Part shown: positions 25,426-33,051 of the stretch, in pieces
How positions within the stretch are numbered: the stretch's first letter is position 1
Layout of the letters: each line of letters begins with the position of its first letter
Source: Chrysochromulina parva
Lineage: Eukaryota > Haptophyta > Prymnesiales > Chrysochromulinaceae
Assembly (NCBI GenBank): GCA_002887195.1
Contig: PJAB01000233.1
Span: forward strand, 1 to 33,051
DNA: 33,051 bases
Direction of reading: 5' to 3'
Program-made: the position numbers and the translations under genes
The notes under the pieces: generated by a model
Databases searched by the model: none
The model's input: only the letters and a program-made list of their open reading frames with translations
Told to the model about the DNA's origin: nothing

Positions 25426-27483
25426 ATGAGCCTGATGCGCCACGGTGCGAGCACGGCCGTGTTCGCGCTGCTCACGGCCGTGCTCGCGCTGGTCGCCGCC
25501 GGCGAGCCGCACGTGCCGCCGCAGCAACAGCCGCTTGCACTCCTGCTGCCCGACAAGGACACTCACACGAAGCTGGTACTGCAGGAAGATGCGCTCGAGC
25601 TGCTGCGAGGTCAGCTTCGTGAGACGCCGCTGCCCGTCGTATCAGTCGTCGGCGCCTACCGCACGGGCAAGTCGTTCCTGCTCAACGAGCTCATGGGCGT
25701 CGGCTGCTCGGAGGGCTTCGTCGTCGGCCACCAGCGCCACACGCAGACAAAGGGAGTGTGGATCTGGCCGAGAAGGGACTCCAACGGCACAGTTCGGATC
25801 TTCATGGACACGGAGGGCTTCGAAGGCACTGGCCAAGCCGACGTGTACGATGACCGCATCTTTGCTTTCGCCGCGCTCATTAGCTCGGTGCTCGTGTACA
25901 ACTTGGCTGAGACGATCAAGCAGGCCGACATTGAGCGACTTGCCTTCGCCTCGCAGCTCTCGCAGGAGTTCTGGCACCGTGCGCAGCGCACGGCGCGCGG
26001 CGGCGTCTCTAGCCACGGCGCCAGTAGCAGGAGTAGGAGCAGCACTGAGAGCGACACCGACGGCAGCCGTCGCGGCCGGCGCGAGGATAATGACGGTGGT
26101 GGCGACGGCGGCGGCGGCGGTGGCGACGGTCGCGTGCTGCACAGCAAGTGGCGGCCACCCGCACTGCTTTGGCTGGTGCAGCGCGACTTTCTTGAGGGCG
26201 GCTCGGTCGAGGCATACCTGCACCAGGCGCTGCAGCCCAGCGAGCACCTGGACGAACATTCCAAACGGCTGAACAAGGTGCGCGACGCGCTCATCTCGTT
26301 TGACCGCATGCGCGCCCTTGGCCTGCCGCAGCCGCACGTGCACCGTACGGAGCTGTGCGCGCTGCCGCGCGAGCAGTACGATCCGGGCTACCTACGAGGT
26401 GCGGCTGAGGTCAAGGAGTATGTGTACAGGCACGCGGCAAGCCACAGCGACGGCGGCGCCGGCGTGGGCAGCGAAGGCGGCGAGGGCGGCGAAGGCCGCG
26501 AAGGCGGCGAAGGCGGCGAAGGCGGCGCTGGTGCGGGCGGCAACCGCGAGGGCAGCCTTCGCGGCGAGGAGCTCGCGTCGCTGATCACGCGGCTCGTGGG
26601 CGCGCTCAATGCCCACGATCTGCCTTCGGCCGGCTCCGTCGTTGACGCCTTCAATACAGCGCTCGTCCACAGCAACATCGACCGCCTCGTCGAGTCCCTT
26701 CGCGCGCTGCCGCTGCCTCTGAGCGAGGCGGCGCTGCAGGCGGCCTTTGAGCAACGGCTGCGAGCGGCGATGGAGCGGCTGCGGGATGAGAGCTTCGGCG
26801 CAACGGACGCGACGGACCTCGAGGTCCGCGCGCGCGACGCCCTGCGCGCCGTCGCCGACTCGAACTTCGTCGCGTCGCAACGCGCGTGCGACGAGCTCTG
26901 GGGCCGCTGCGAGGCGATGCTTCGCCGCGGCACGGCCGCGTGGCTGCCGTCCACTGCCCGGTACGACGCGCACGTCCTCGCGTGCAATCGGACCCTCGAG
27001 GGATGCGTCGGGCCGGCGGCGGCGCGATTCCACGAGAGCCTACTGCCACAGCTCGCCTCCGAGGGGCGCACCGCGTATCGCGCCGCCTACCGTGAGCGGC
27101 TGCACCGCGCGGCCGTGGCGCTGAGCATCGTCGGCGTGCTTGGCGCGCGCTTCTGCGTGCGCTCGTGGCTGCTCGAGCTCGTGTGCGCGCTCGGATTCGT
27201 GCTGCTCGAGCTGCTCCCATCCCTCGACCCTCTGGGGCTGAGCTCCCAGCTCGTGTGGGGCTCGTCGCGCGTCGAGCACGCCGTGGATACCTACGAGAGA
27301 CTCGTGTTCAACGAGTATTGGGACCTCGGTGAGCTGCTACCTATCGGTGTCATCGCGAGCTTCTCGCTCTACGTGCTGCGCAGGCTCGTCCTGTCGCGCG
27401 TGCGAAGGGGAAAGCACAAGCCCGAGGCACGCGAGCAGGGCGGCGGCGCCGACCTCGCCCAGGTCGTCATCAAGGGCGAATGA
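25426..27483 (+). CDS. GBP/atlastin-like dynamin-superfamily GTPase with signal peptide
   Basis: 685 residues from the ATG at 25426 (a second ATG at 25435). Residues about 4-26 are a signal peptide or signal anchor (ASTAVFALLTAVLALVAAGEP). It continues with a segment ending DALELLRGQLRETPLPV and the P-loop G76-A-Y-R-T-G-K82-S, in the GxxRxGKS form typical of guanylate-binding protein GTPases. Switch-like T-K-G-V-W-I-W, G3 D128-T-E-G131 and the G4-type R253-D254 motif (VQRDF) complete the domain. Gly-rich insertions (GGGDGGGGGG and a GEGGEG run) interrupt it at about 215-235 and 345-375. A helical middle domain follows. Two hydrophobic segments at about 565-600 and 634-656 make a hairpin, then a short Arg/Lys tail. 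Plant and algal GBP-like proteins also have signal sequences. The topology is uncertain. Divergent from the MORN gene. Confidence 0.87.
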   Translation: MSLMRHGASTAVFALLTAVLALVAAGEPHVPPQQQPLALLLPDKDTHTKLVLQEDALELLRGQLRETPLPVVSVVGAYRTGKSFLLNELMGVGCSEGFVVGHQRHTQTKGVWIWPRRDSNGTVRIFMDTEGFEGTGQADVYDDRIFAFAALISSVLVYNLAETIKQADIERLAFASQLSQEFWHRAQRTARGGVSSHGASSRSRSSTESDTDGSRRGRREDNDGGGDGGGGGGDGRVLHSKWRPPALLWLVQRDFLEGGSVEAYLHQALQPSEHLDEHSKRLNKVRDALISFDRMRALGLPQPHVHRTELCALPREQYDPGYLRGAAEVKEYVYRHAASHSDGGAGVGSEGGEGGEGREGGEGGEGGAGAGGNREGSLRGEELASLITRLVGALNAHDLPSAGSVVDAFNTALVHSNIDRLVESLRALPLPLSEAALQAAFEQRLRAAMERLRDESFGATDATDLEVRARDALRAVADSNFVASQRACDELWGRCEAMLRRGTAAWLPSTARYDAHVLACNRTLEGCVGPAAARFHESLLPQLASEGRTAYRAAYRERLHRAAVALSIVGVLGARFCVRSWLLELVCALGFVLLELLPSLDPLGLSSQLVWGSSRVEHAVDTYERLVFNEYWDLGELLPIGVIASFSLYVLRRLVLSRVRRGKHKPEAREQGGGADLAQVVIKGE

Positions 27484-27813
27484 TCAATGAGCCGACTTCA
27501 GCTTGTGGTGAACATTTCTGTGTTTTCCAGTGCCACCCGCTAGTCTAGTCCTAGATTATAATCTCATACTTCTAGTTCCGTCAACACGGTCTTTACACGA
27601 CGACAATTGTAGTTGAGCGGAAAGTGAAGCTAACGTGTGTCGTACCGAGAACCGCGAAGCGAAGAGTGCCGTGACGGTGCGCGAAACAGGAGCCGAGCTC
27701 GTCCGCTCTTGCTCTCGCCCCGGGCGGACCTTCGTTTTGTGCCGTTCCCTTGAAGTCGCGCGTTGGCCGGAACACGCCCGACCGTTCGTCTGCTGCCAGG
27801 GCCAAGAAGAAGA
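27484..27813. other. Convergent intergenic spacer
   Basis: 330 nt between convergent stops. It contains a 12-nt palindrome, AGATTATAATCT (27553-27564), in an AT-rich island. No gene seen. Confidence 0.5.
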
Positions 27814-30084
27814 TCAAGATGAAAAAGATCCGGTAACAAAAGGGCGTCCGGTCACAAAAGGGCGTCCGACCACAAGATGCATGGCGGCACGCACGCCGCT
27901 CGACACGGCGCTCGTCTGGCGCACCTCCCACGCCATGTGCAAGCCCGCCGTGAAAGCGAGCGCCCACCGACGTGTGTCAAAGAGTGGCGCGCTCGCCCGA
28001 GAGCTCCGTGCGCGCGCCTGTGCCGCAGCACGCGTCGAGGGCCGTTGCACGATCCCCAGCCCTAGTTCCTCGTAGCCCGAGCGCGTGTGCGCCTGCAGGT
28101 AGGGCTGCGCGGCCGCCGCGACGAGCGAGATGGCGTTGCGCTGGAAGATGTTCGTCGAGGCCCTGTGGGAAGCTGCGTGCGCGCCCGCGTTGGCGCCGGT
28201 CGCCGCGGGCGTGCGCATGCCGCCAGCCAACGCGAGCATCGGCACACCGCTCCATAGCACGTCGACCCCCGTGGCGCCACTGCTATAGAGCGGTGAATCG
28301 AGGGCGAGGTCCGCGAGGGCGAAGGCGCACAGGTGCTCTCCTTGCGCAAGCCGCTCGGTAAACACGAGGCGATCCACTCGCACGCCAGCCGCGGCCGCTT
28401 GCTGCTGCAGCCTCGAGGTGGAGGCAGGCCATCGTAACAACCAAAGCCGAGACCTCGGCTGGCGCTGCAGCATCGAGAGCCACTGCCCGAACGTGCTCTC
28501 GTCAATCTTCAGATGCTGCCCAAAGTAGCCGAGCACCGCCCCGCGACGCGAGCCACTCCGCGGCGGCAGACCGTATCGAGCACGCTCGTGGCTCATACAC
28601 GCGTCTTGTCGGCCGCCAGCGCGGCCGGCGGCGGCGGCGCCAGCGCTGCTCATCGTGTCGGCTTCGCGACGGCCGCGCGTGCGCGGATCGGCGCTCGGTC
28701 GCAGCAGGTGTGGATAGAGCTCCGCGTGGCCTGCAGGTAGGTGCGAGAGCGGCATCAGCAACATCTTCTCGGTATGCAGCGCCGCATGCTCCGGGGTCGG
28801 TGGCAACGCTATCGGGTCAGCCAAGACCCAATCTACGAAACGGGCGCCCGTCGAGGCACCGTAGCCGAGATGGGTTGCTTGCACCGGCGCCGGGCGGCGC
28901 GCGAGGATGCCCGGCCGCGCGCCGCGTGAGTACAGCCCGTTGAGGTCGAGAAGCACGTGCACGCCGTATGCACGGATCTGGGCTGCCGCCTTGGCGTCGC
29001 TCACATTATGCAGTGGCACTGTCGCATGCACAGCCGCGCGAAGCCGCGCTGCCCATACCGTCTCATCGGCCTCCGACGCCAGTGAGCTCGCGGCCGCATC
29101 CCCTTCGGCATCGAGCGCGGGGGACGTGTCGGCGACCGCCCGCGACGGCGCCATCGGATTGAGGGCAAAGAGAGTCAGCGTCACCCCTGGGCAGTGGCGG
29201 CGCACAGCGGCAAGTGCTCGAGCGAGCAGGATGGCGACCGGATGGCGCTTGAAATCGAAGCTCAGCAGTCCGATATGCAGCGTGCCGTGGCGCACGTGCG
29301 AGGACCCCGCGGAAACGCCCGAGGCAGCGCCTACGGCGCCCGCGGCCGCAGAGGCGGCAGTCTCTGGACGGTCCGCCGCGCGCATCGCGGACGTGGTGGG
29401 CGGCAGCAAGCCCGCCGACGGCGCCTCTGGGGGTTCACCAAGCAGAGAGTGCGCCGTAGCGGCCTCGGCCTCGATGGCAGCGCTGTGCGCCTGCGCAAGC
29501 GCGAGCAGCTCGCTGGCTGAGAGTGGCAATGTTAGAGCATGCATCGGCGAGATTGCCGGCCGCTGCGCTTGCTGCTGGCCGCGGCGACGCAGCTTCGTGA
29601 GCAAGTGGCGCACGTGAGGCCAGAGGCGATCGACCGCACGCCAGTCGCACACGCGCTGGCTCAGATGCACGAGCCGGCCGAGCGTGTCCTCGGCCTGTGG
29701 CTCGTACCGCAATCCGCGGCCGTAGTGCCAGATGGCCTCATCGTAGCGCGCTGCATCAACGAGGACGCTCGCGAGGTTGAGGTGCATCTGCGGATAGCGC
29801 TCGTACTGCTCAGGCTGCAGCGAGTGCGCGATGAGGTACATGCTCAGAGCTTTGGAACGCTGTGGCGGCGAGGCGGTGAGCAGCAACGCGGCAAGGTTGT
29901 TGTAGGCCACGCTATGCACTGGCGCAATCTGAATGGCCTGCACGTAGGCGGCCGCCGCCTCTCGCTGACGACCGCGCTGCGAAGCAAGCGCCGCCCCCAA
30001 ATCGTTGTACAGGTCCGCCGAAAGTTTCGAGTCGCGGGCCAGCGCGTTCCTGAAGAAATCAACTCCAGCATTCTTCGCGTCCAT
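27814..30084 (-). CDS. O-GlcNAc transferase (SPY/OGT type, GT41)
   Basis: 756 residues from the ATG at 30084. The N-terminal 150 residues hold about three TPR repeats (for example L-Y-N-D-L-G-A-A-L ... V-A-Y-N-N-L-A-A-L-L ... A-R-Y-D-E-A-I-W-H-Y-G-R-G-L), fewer than the usual number, and a variable linker follows. The GT41 domain begins around residue 275 with H-I-G-L-L-S-F-D-F-K-R-H-P-V-A (catalytic-side His). It continues with V-L-L-D-L-N-G, then R-R-P-A-P-V-Q-A-T-H-L-G-Y-G-A-S-T-G, E-K-M-L-L-M-P-L-S-H, F-G-Q-H-L-K-I-D-E-S-T-F and L-D-S-P-L-Y-S-S-G-A-T-G-V-D-V-L-W-S-G-V-P-M. All main family motifs are present. It should transfer O-linked GlcNAc (or fucose, as in SPY) to Ser/Thr of nuclear or cytosolic proteins. 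There is no signal peptide, which fits. The last residues are a duplication (RPFVTGRPFVTG). Confidence 0.9.
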   Translation of the reverse strand: MDAKNAGVDFFRNALARDSKLSADLYNDLGAALASQRGRQREAAAAYVQAIQIAPVHSVAYNNLAALLLTASPPQRSKALSMYLIAHSLQPEQYERYPQMHLNLASVLVDAARYDEAIWHYGRGLRYEPQAEDTLGRLVHLSQRVCDWRAVDRLWPHVRHLLTKLRRRGQQQAQRPAISPMHALTLPLSASELLALAQAHSAAIEAEAATAHSLLGEPPEAPSAGLLPPTTSAMRAADRPETAASAAAGAVGAASGVSAGSSHVRHGTLHIGLLSFDFKRHPVAILLARALAAVRRHCPGVTLTLFALNPMAPSRAVADTSPALDAEGDAAASSLASEADETVWAARLRAAVHATVPLHNVSDAKAAAQIRAYGVHVLLDLNGLYSRGARPGILARRPAPVQATHLGYGASTGARFVDWVLADPIALPPTPEHAALHTEKMLLMPLSHLPAGHAELYPHLLRPSADPRTRGRREADTMSSAGAAAAGRAGGRQDACMSHERARYGLPPRSGSRRGAVLGYFGQHLKIDESTFGQWLSMLQRQPRSRLWLLRWPASTSRLQQQAAAAGVRVDRLVFTERLAQGEHLCAFALADLALDSPLYSSGATGVDVLWSGVPMLALAGGMRTPAATGANAGAHAASHRASTNIFQRNAISLVAAAAQPYLQAHTRSGYEELGLGIVQRPSTRAAAQARARSSRASAPLFDTRRWALAFTAGLHMAWEVRQTSAVSSGVRAAMHLVVGRPFVTGRPFVTGSFSS

Positions 30085-30291
30085 TGAAGGCAAGTTTGGA
30101 AGCCCCCTAAAAATTCGACGAAACTACCCCTATGAGCGGACAGAAGCGACTGGGCATTGCTAATGTTGCCACTAGCAACGGGATGAAACGACGAAAGGAG
30201 AGGTCGAATCTCACACACGAAGTTTCCTGTTTTTCCTCTCCCCGGTCGATCGCATCAACCACACACAGAGCACCGCGACACCGCACCCACG
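30085..30291. promoter_or_regulatory. Divergent promoter region, OGT / EF-hand genes
   Basis: 207 nt between ATGs. No defined element recognised; assigned on layout. Confidence 0.4.
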
Positions 30292-31032
30292 ATGCTTGTG
30301 CTTATCGCATCGCTGACGCTATCATCTTGGTTAGGGACCGTTGCGAACGTGCCTCGTCGTGCGGCCTGCCATATTTCGATGGCATCGCAAGCTGAGCCGT
30401 CGGTGGAGGAACTGCAAGCCGAAATTAGGGACATGCGTTCCAACCTCCGGGCTGCCATGGCTGCCGGTGGTGCTGCGGAGCTGCGGGCAAACCTGCTGCA
30501 GCAGGAGCTATCACAGCTCAAGTCGAAGGCCAATTCGGAGTTCGCGGGAGGCGAAGCAAAGTCCACCTCTGATGACTCTCGAGTGTCGATGGTGTTTGAC
30601 GCAGTTGATGAAGATGGAAACGGAGTGCTCGATATTGCCGAGTTTCGGAAGGGCTATGCGATGCTCACAGGGGACGTAGTGCAGGCAGCATTTAAAGCCA
30701 TTGACAACAACAACGATGGCGTCCTGACGAAAGAAGAATTCTCCAAGGGGTTCGCACTGCTCACGTCCGACTCCGCCCGAGCAGCTGCCGAGCGCACGAG
30801 AACACAGAGCGCAGTCGAGGCCGAGCGCGTGCGTGCCGTCAAAGAGGCTGCCAAGAATCTCGCCGAGGCACAGCTCATGGACACTCTCTACAGACCGTCG
30901 GGAAAGAAGCTCTTTCCCGCACAGTATAAGCCCGTCCCAGGACGCAAGCCGCTGCCAAAGCCCGGGTTACGAGCCATGACGAGCGTACCGTTGTCGAACC
31001 CGGCGCCCGGCAAGGCGCCTGGGCTTGAGTGA
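30292..31032 (+). CDS. Secretory two-EF-hand protein
   Basis: 246 residues from the ATG at 30292. The N-terminus (MLVLIASLTLSSWLGTVANV) reads as a signal peptide. A coiled-coil stretch at about 36-80 (EELQAEIRDMRSNLRAAM ... NLLQQELSQLKSKA) precedes two complete EF-hand loops, D106-E-D-G-N-G-V-L-D-I-A-E117 and D138-N-N-N-D-G-V-L-T-K-E-E149, with calcium-binding residues in the right positions. The C-terminal tail is basic and Pro-rich (GRKPLPKPG). The protein is probably a lumenal or plastid-compartment calcium sensor. It shares calcium binding with the EF-hand gene at 17288, but no other feature. Divergent from the OGT gene. Confidence 0.84.
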   Translation: MLVLIASLTLSSWLGTVANVPRRAACHISMASQAEPSVEELQAEIRDMRSNLRAAMAAGGAAELRANLLQQELSQLKSKANSEFAGGEAKSTSDDSRVSMVFDAVDEDGNGVLDIAEFRKGYAMLTGDVVQAAFKAIDNNNDGVLTKEEFSKGFALLTSDSARAAAERTRTQSAVEAERVRAVKEAAKNLAEAQLMDTLYRPSGKKLFPAQYKPVPGRKPLPKPGLRAMTSVPLSNPAPGKAPGLE

Positions 31033-31294
31033 GTGGATCCGGCAAATGCGCTCGATCTGCTCGTGGCATTCAACATAATAGAGGAGTGTATTCTTACAGT
31101 AAACTTGATCGACGATTTGTATGGGCGCTAAGACCGTCGAACCGGGGGCGAAACCGCGCGGCTCGCTCCCGCCGACCCGTACGTCGCGCCTGTGCCGTGC
31201 GGCCTGGGACCATGTGGCGCGGGACCGCGGGTTCGTCGCGCCCCCGCTCCTCCTCCCCCTGGGTCCTGCCGAAGAGCGAAGGGCCGATTCGCAT
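31033..31294. other. Convergent intergenic spacer
   Basis: 262 nt between convergent stops, CpG-rich with an AT-rich piece near 31070. No gene seen. Confidence 0.45.
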
Positions 31295-32794
31295 CTAGCA
31301 TGCGTTGTTTCTTGGCTTTTCATCTGGAACGCAAACGGCGAGGTCTTGGTCATTCCCCAACCCCATGCATGTAAACGCGCATGCCCAAGCTGAGCCTCGC
31401 ACCTTCAGTGCAGGCGCGGTCTCCTTTGCAATGGCAGCTTTAGGCACATCAACTGGCGCGGCACTGGCAGCCTCCACGGTTTCGTGACAAGGGCATGCCC
31501 TGATGGCCTCCATATGGATCGGAGTCGCCAATGCAGCCTCGAGGATTGCATGCGTACTCATGATGGCCTCCATTTGGATCGGAGTCGCCAATGCAGCCTC
31601 GAGGATTGCATGCGTACTCATGATCGATGTGGGACTACTGCGCACGTATGGCTCCGCCTCCGCCTCCCAAAGCTCTGCTTTGCTCCACAGCAGCGCTTCC
31701 GCCCCGTCCGTTACAGAACTGTCCGTGCTGGCTGGCCCTGGCGCTGGCCGATGGGCGCCAAAAAGATTCCTACACGCCTCGAACGTCTTCCTGCTGCTGA
31801 CGATGCTCTCGAAAGCGGGCGTCTCCGGCACCTTCGAGGGCGTCTTGGGCACCTTCGATACTTTAAGGTCATCCTTCGAGCGCAAAGGGCGACTCGGCCG
31901 GCTAGCAATCGTCTGCAGACAGAGATGGAGGGATCCAGGCGCGTGCACGGAGGGCCGCCTGCGGATCGCTCCATATGGAAGCTCAGCGCCCGGGATCCCT
32001 CCGTATGGAAGCTCGGCCTCTGCCGCCTTCTCGTAGTCGTGTGTCCTCGGCCCCTCTTCGAGTGCCAACTCTTGATCTCGGCGCATCTCCCTGTCCAGCC
32101 AATCCATTTGGCACAGGCGCGCGTCGCCGGGGTTCAGGCGCCAGCCGAGCGGGCTTGTGGGGCTTGTGAGCCTCCCCACGTCGAGAAGCGGAGGAGCGGA
32201 CGCCCGCTCGCCACGGGTCTCGTCGGAGCATGTGCTCGTGGCCTCCGTTTGGATCGGGATCGCCATTGGCTGCTGCTCCACGACGTGCCCCAAGTAGCGT
32301 TTCAGCCGTGAGGCACGAGCCCGCACGTGCTCAAGTGCCGCGTTGAGGTCAGCCTCGCACTTGAGCACTTTGGCAAGCTGTTCGTCAAGCGGAGCAGCAC
32401 CCAAGGATGAGTGCACCATGGCGGTGTCAACCTTGGAATCACAGCATTCTGAGTTAACAGAGTTGTCGTCGCCGGCTTCCGATGATCCGCTCTCATCCAC
32501 ATCACTTTCGGTTTCGCCCTCCTCCTGCAGGGGTGGCAACTTATCGCAAAGTGCGTAGCGTGTGTGCGGCCACTCGTCAAGATGATGTGGCCACAAGCTA
32601 CTGTTTTCATCCTCGCAATCCAAGTCGTTGTTCAAGTGTTCAGACGCCGTAGGCTCCTCGGCATGCAGTGCTGTGCTGTCAGATATTTGGTCCGTCACGT
32701 CCACATCGGTCTTGCCGTCGCCGTGCAGGCAGCGACGCACGCGATACGATACGGCACTAGCTGCAATAGCTAACGGCACGGCTGCGGCGAGCAT
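31295..32794 (-). CDS. Protein of unknown function with tandem-repeat segment
   Basis: 499 residues from the ATG at 32794. A hydrophobic N-terminus (LAAAVPLAIAASAVSYRVRR) may be a signal anchor. Then comes an acidic, Ser/Glu/Asp-rich region (about 30-125), a helical stretch (KVLKCEADLNAALEHVRARASRLKRYL split by short gaps) and a less ordered second half. Two adjacent 20-residue units built on ILEAALATPIxMEAIMSTHA are encoded by a 60-bp tandem duplication at 31501-31620. A diverged third copy (P-M-A-I-P-I-Q-T-E-A) lies near residue 180. Short internal repeats ELPYGxI and K-V-P-x-T-P also occur. No known domain, so no function is proposed. Confidence 0.72.
   Translation of the reverse strand: MLAAAVPLAIAASAVSYRVRRCLHGDGKTDVDVTDQISDSTALHAEEPTASEHLNNDLDCEDENSSLWPHHLDEWPHTRYALCDKLPPLQEEGETESDVDESGSSEAGDDNSVNSECCDSKVDTAMVHSSLGAAPLDEQLAKVLKCEADLNAALEHVRARASRLKRYLGHVVEQQPMAIPIQTEATSTCSDETRGERASAPPLLDVGRLTSPTSPLGWRLNPGDARLCQMDWLDREMRRDQELALEEGPRTHDYEKAAEAELPYGGIPGAELPYGAIRRRPSVHAPGSLHLCLQTIASRPSRPLRSKDDLKVSKVPKTPSKVPETPAFESIVSSRKTFEACRNLFGAHRPAPGPASTDSSVTDGAEALLWSKAELWEAEAEPYVRSSPTSIMSTHAILEAALATPIQMEAIMSTHAILEAALATPIHMEAIRACPCHETVEAASAAPVDVPKAAIAKETAPALKVRGSAWACAFTCMGLGNDQDLAVCVPDEKPRNNAC
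31501..31620 (-). repeat. 60-bp tandem duplication in the unknown-function gene
   Basis: Two 60-nt units, 31501-31560 and 31561-31620, that differ at one base (A at 31514, T at 31574). The length keeps the frame. The near-identity means a recent duplication. Confidence 0.96.
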
Positions 32795-33051
32795 TGGGTT
32801 GAAGGCGCGTGTTGACGGATAATTAAAAGATCTGGCAACTCGGTTACGCGCAACTCTGTTTCGTCAAGATCGATGGTTGCCAACTAAAATGTGCATGCAG
32901 AATCTTGTTATTCGGGGGGGTGATTATAAAAAATAAGGTTTGGGAAAGTGGTTGCGGAGCCATGTTCACACCGAAGGGTCCCTACCCCACCGAGAGGACC
33001 GACATTGGCTCCTTTGGCTAGCCAAATATTTACAATTGAGGCCCAGCCCTG
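32795..33051. other. Region upstream of the last gene, to the right edge
   Basis: 257 nt expected to hold the promoter of the minus-strand gene. A 19-codon plus-strand frame starts at the ATG at 32962 (MFTPKGPYP) and ends at 33021. It could be a first exon of a divergent gene beyond the edge or an upstream ORF, but there is too little to call. Confidence 0.35.

Noticed and set aside
25278..25427. Longer MORN protein starting at the ATG at 25427
   Set aside because: This ATG overlaps the start codon of the divergent GTPase on the other strand (palindromic CATG), so neither gene would have a promoter.
31501..31620. GATGGCCTCC words in the 60-bp duplication as a piece of the intron decamer
   Set aside because: They are antisense to the host gene, occur once per 60-bp unit and lie in coding sequence, so a chance match is more likely.

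Overview
This window is nuclear DNA of a GC-rich unicellular eukaryote, most likely a photosynthetic flagellate with a secondary, red-lineage plastid. A haptophyte is my best guess, but the sequence alone does not prove it. The evidence is: GT-AG introns; a lumenal PsbP-domain protein and a plastid-type 2Fe-2S protein whose N-termini begin with signal peptides, as expected for a plastid inside the endomembrane system; an axonemal dynein light-chain-type protein, which implies a flagellum; Pro-rich, SPPPP-type surface protein sequence together with a prolyl 4-hydroxylase; and long coding trinucleotide tracts. I see no bacterial operon signals, CRISPR arrays, rRNA, tRNA or recognisable transposons.

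There are 19 protein genes in 33 kb, one of them cut by the left edge. From left to right they are: the 3' end of a Cys-motif/Pro-rich membrane protein (+); a plastid 2Fe-2S ferredoxin-like protein (-); a membrane-anchored endonuclease/exonuclease/phosphatase-fold enzyme (+); a U-box E3 ligase (-); a ShKT-domain prolyl 4-hydroxylase (+) followed by a second, different 2-oxoglutarate/Fe(II) oxygenase (+); a dynein light-chain-domain protein with a long extension (-); a twin-CX9C protein (-); a PsbP-domain protein (+); a large protein of unknown, possibly glycosyltransferase-like, function (-); an EF-hand/poly-Gln protein with a new-looking repeat (+); a SET-domain methyltransferase (-) head-to-head with a DOT1-like methyltransferase (+); a GT25-like glycosyltransferase (-); a MORN-repeat protein (-); a GBP/atlastin-like GTPase with a signal peptide (+); an O-GlcNAc transferase (SPY/OGT type, -); an EF-hand secretory protein (+); and a repeat-bearing protein of unknown function (-).

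Gene orientation alternates almost perfectly. Divergent pairs are separated by only about 150-470 nt and probably share bidirectional promoters. Convergent pairs are separated by 260-910 nt of CpG-rich, ORF-poor sequence.

The most striking observation is in the introns. Four introns are well supported. Three of them, in unrelated genes, are built from the same sense-oriented 10-nt tandem repeat (consensus GATKGCCWCT). In all three the array is in register with the 3' splice site, ending in an 8-nt partial unit that finishes in CAG. Each unit junction spells CTGAT, a match to the branch-point consensus. The four 5' splice sites read GTGCGC, GTGTGC, GTCCGC and GTGCGC, unlike the usual GTRAGT. 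Together these look like a lineage-specific, possibly mobile or self-expanding, intron type.
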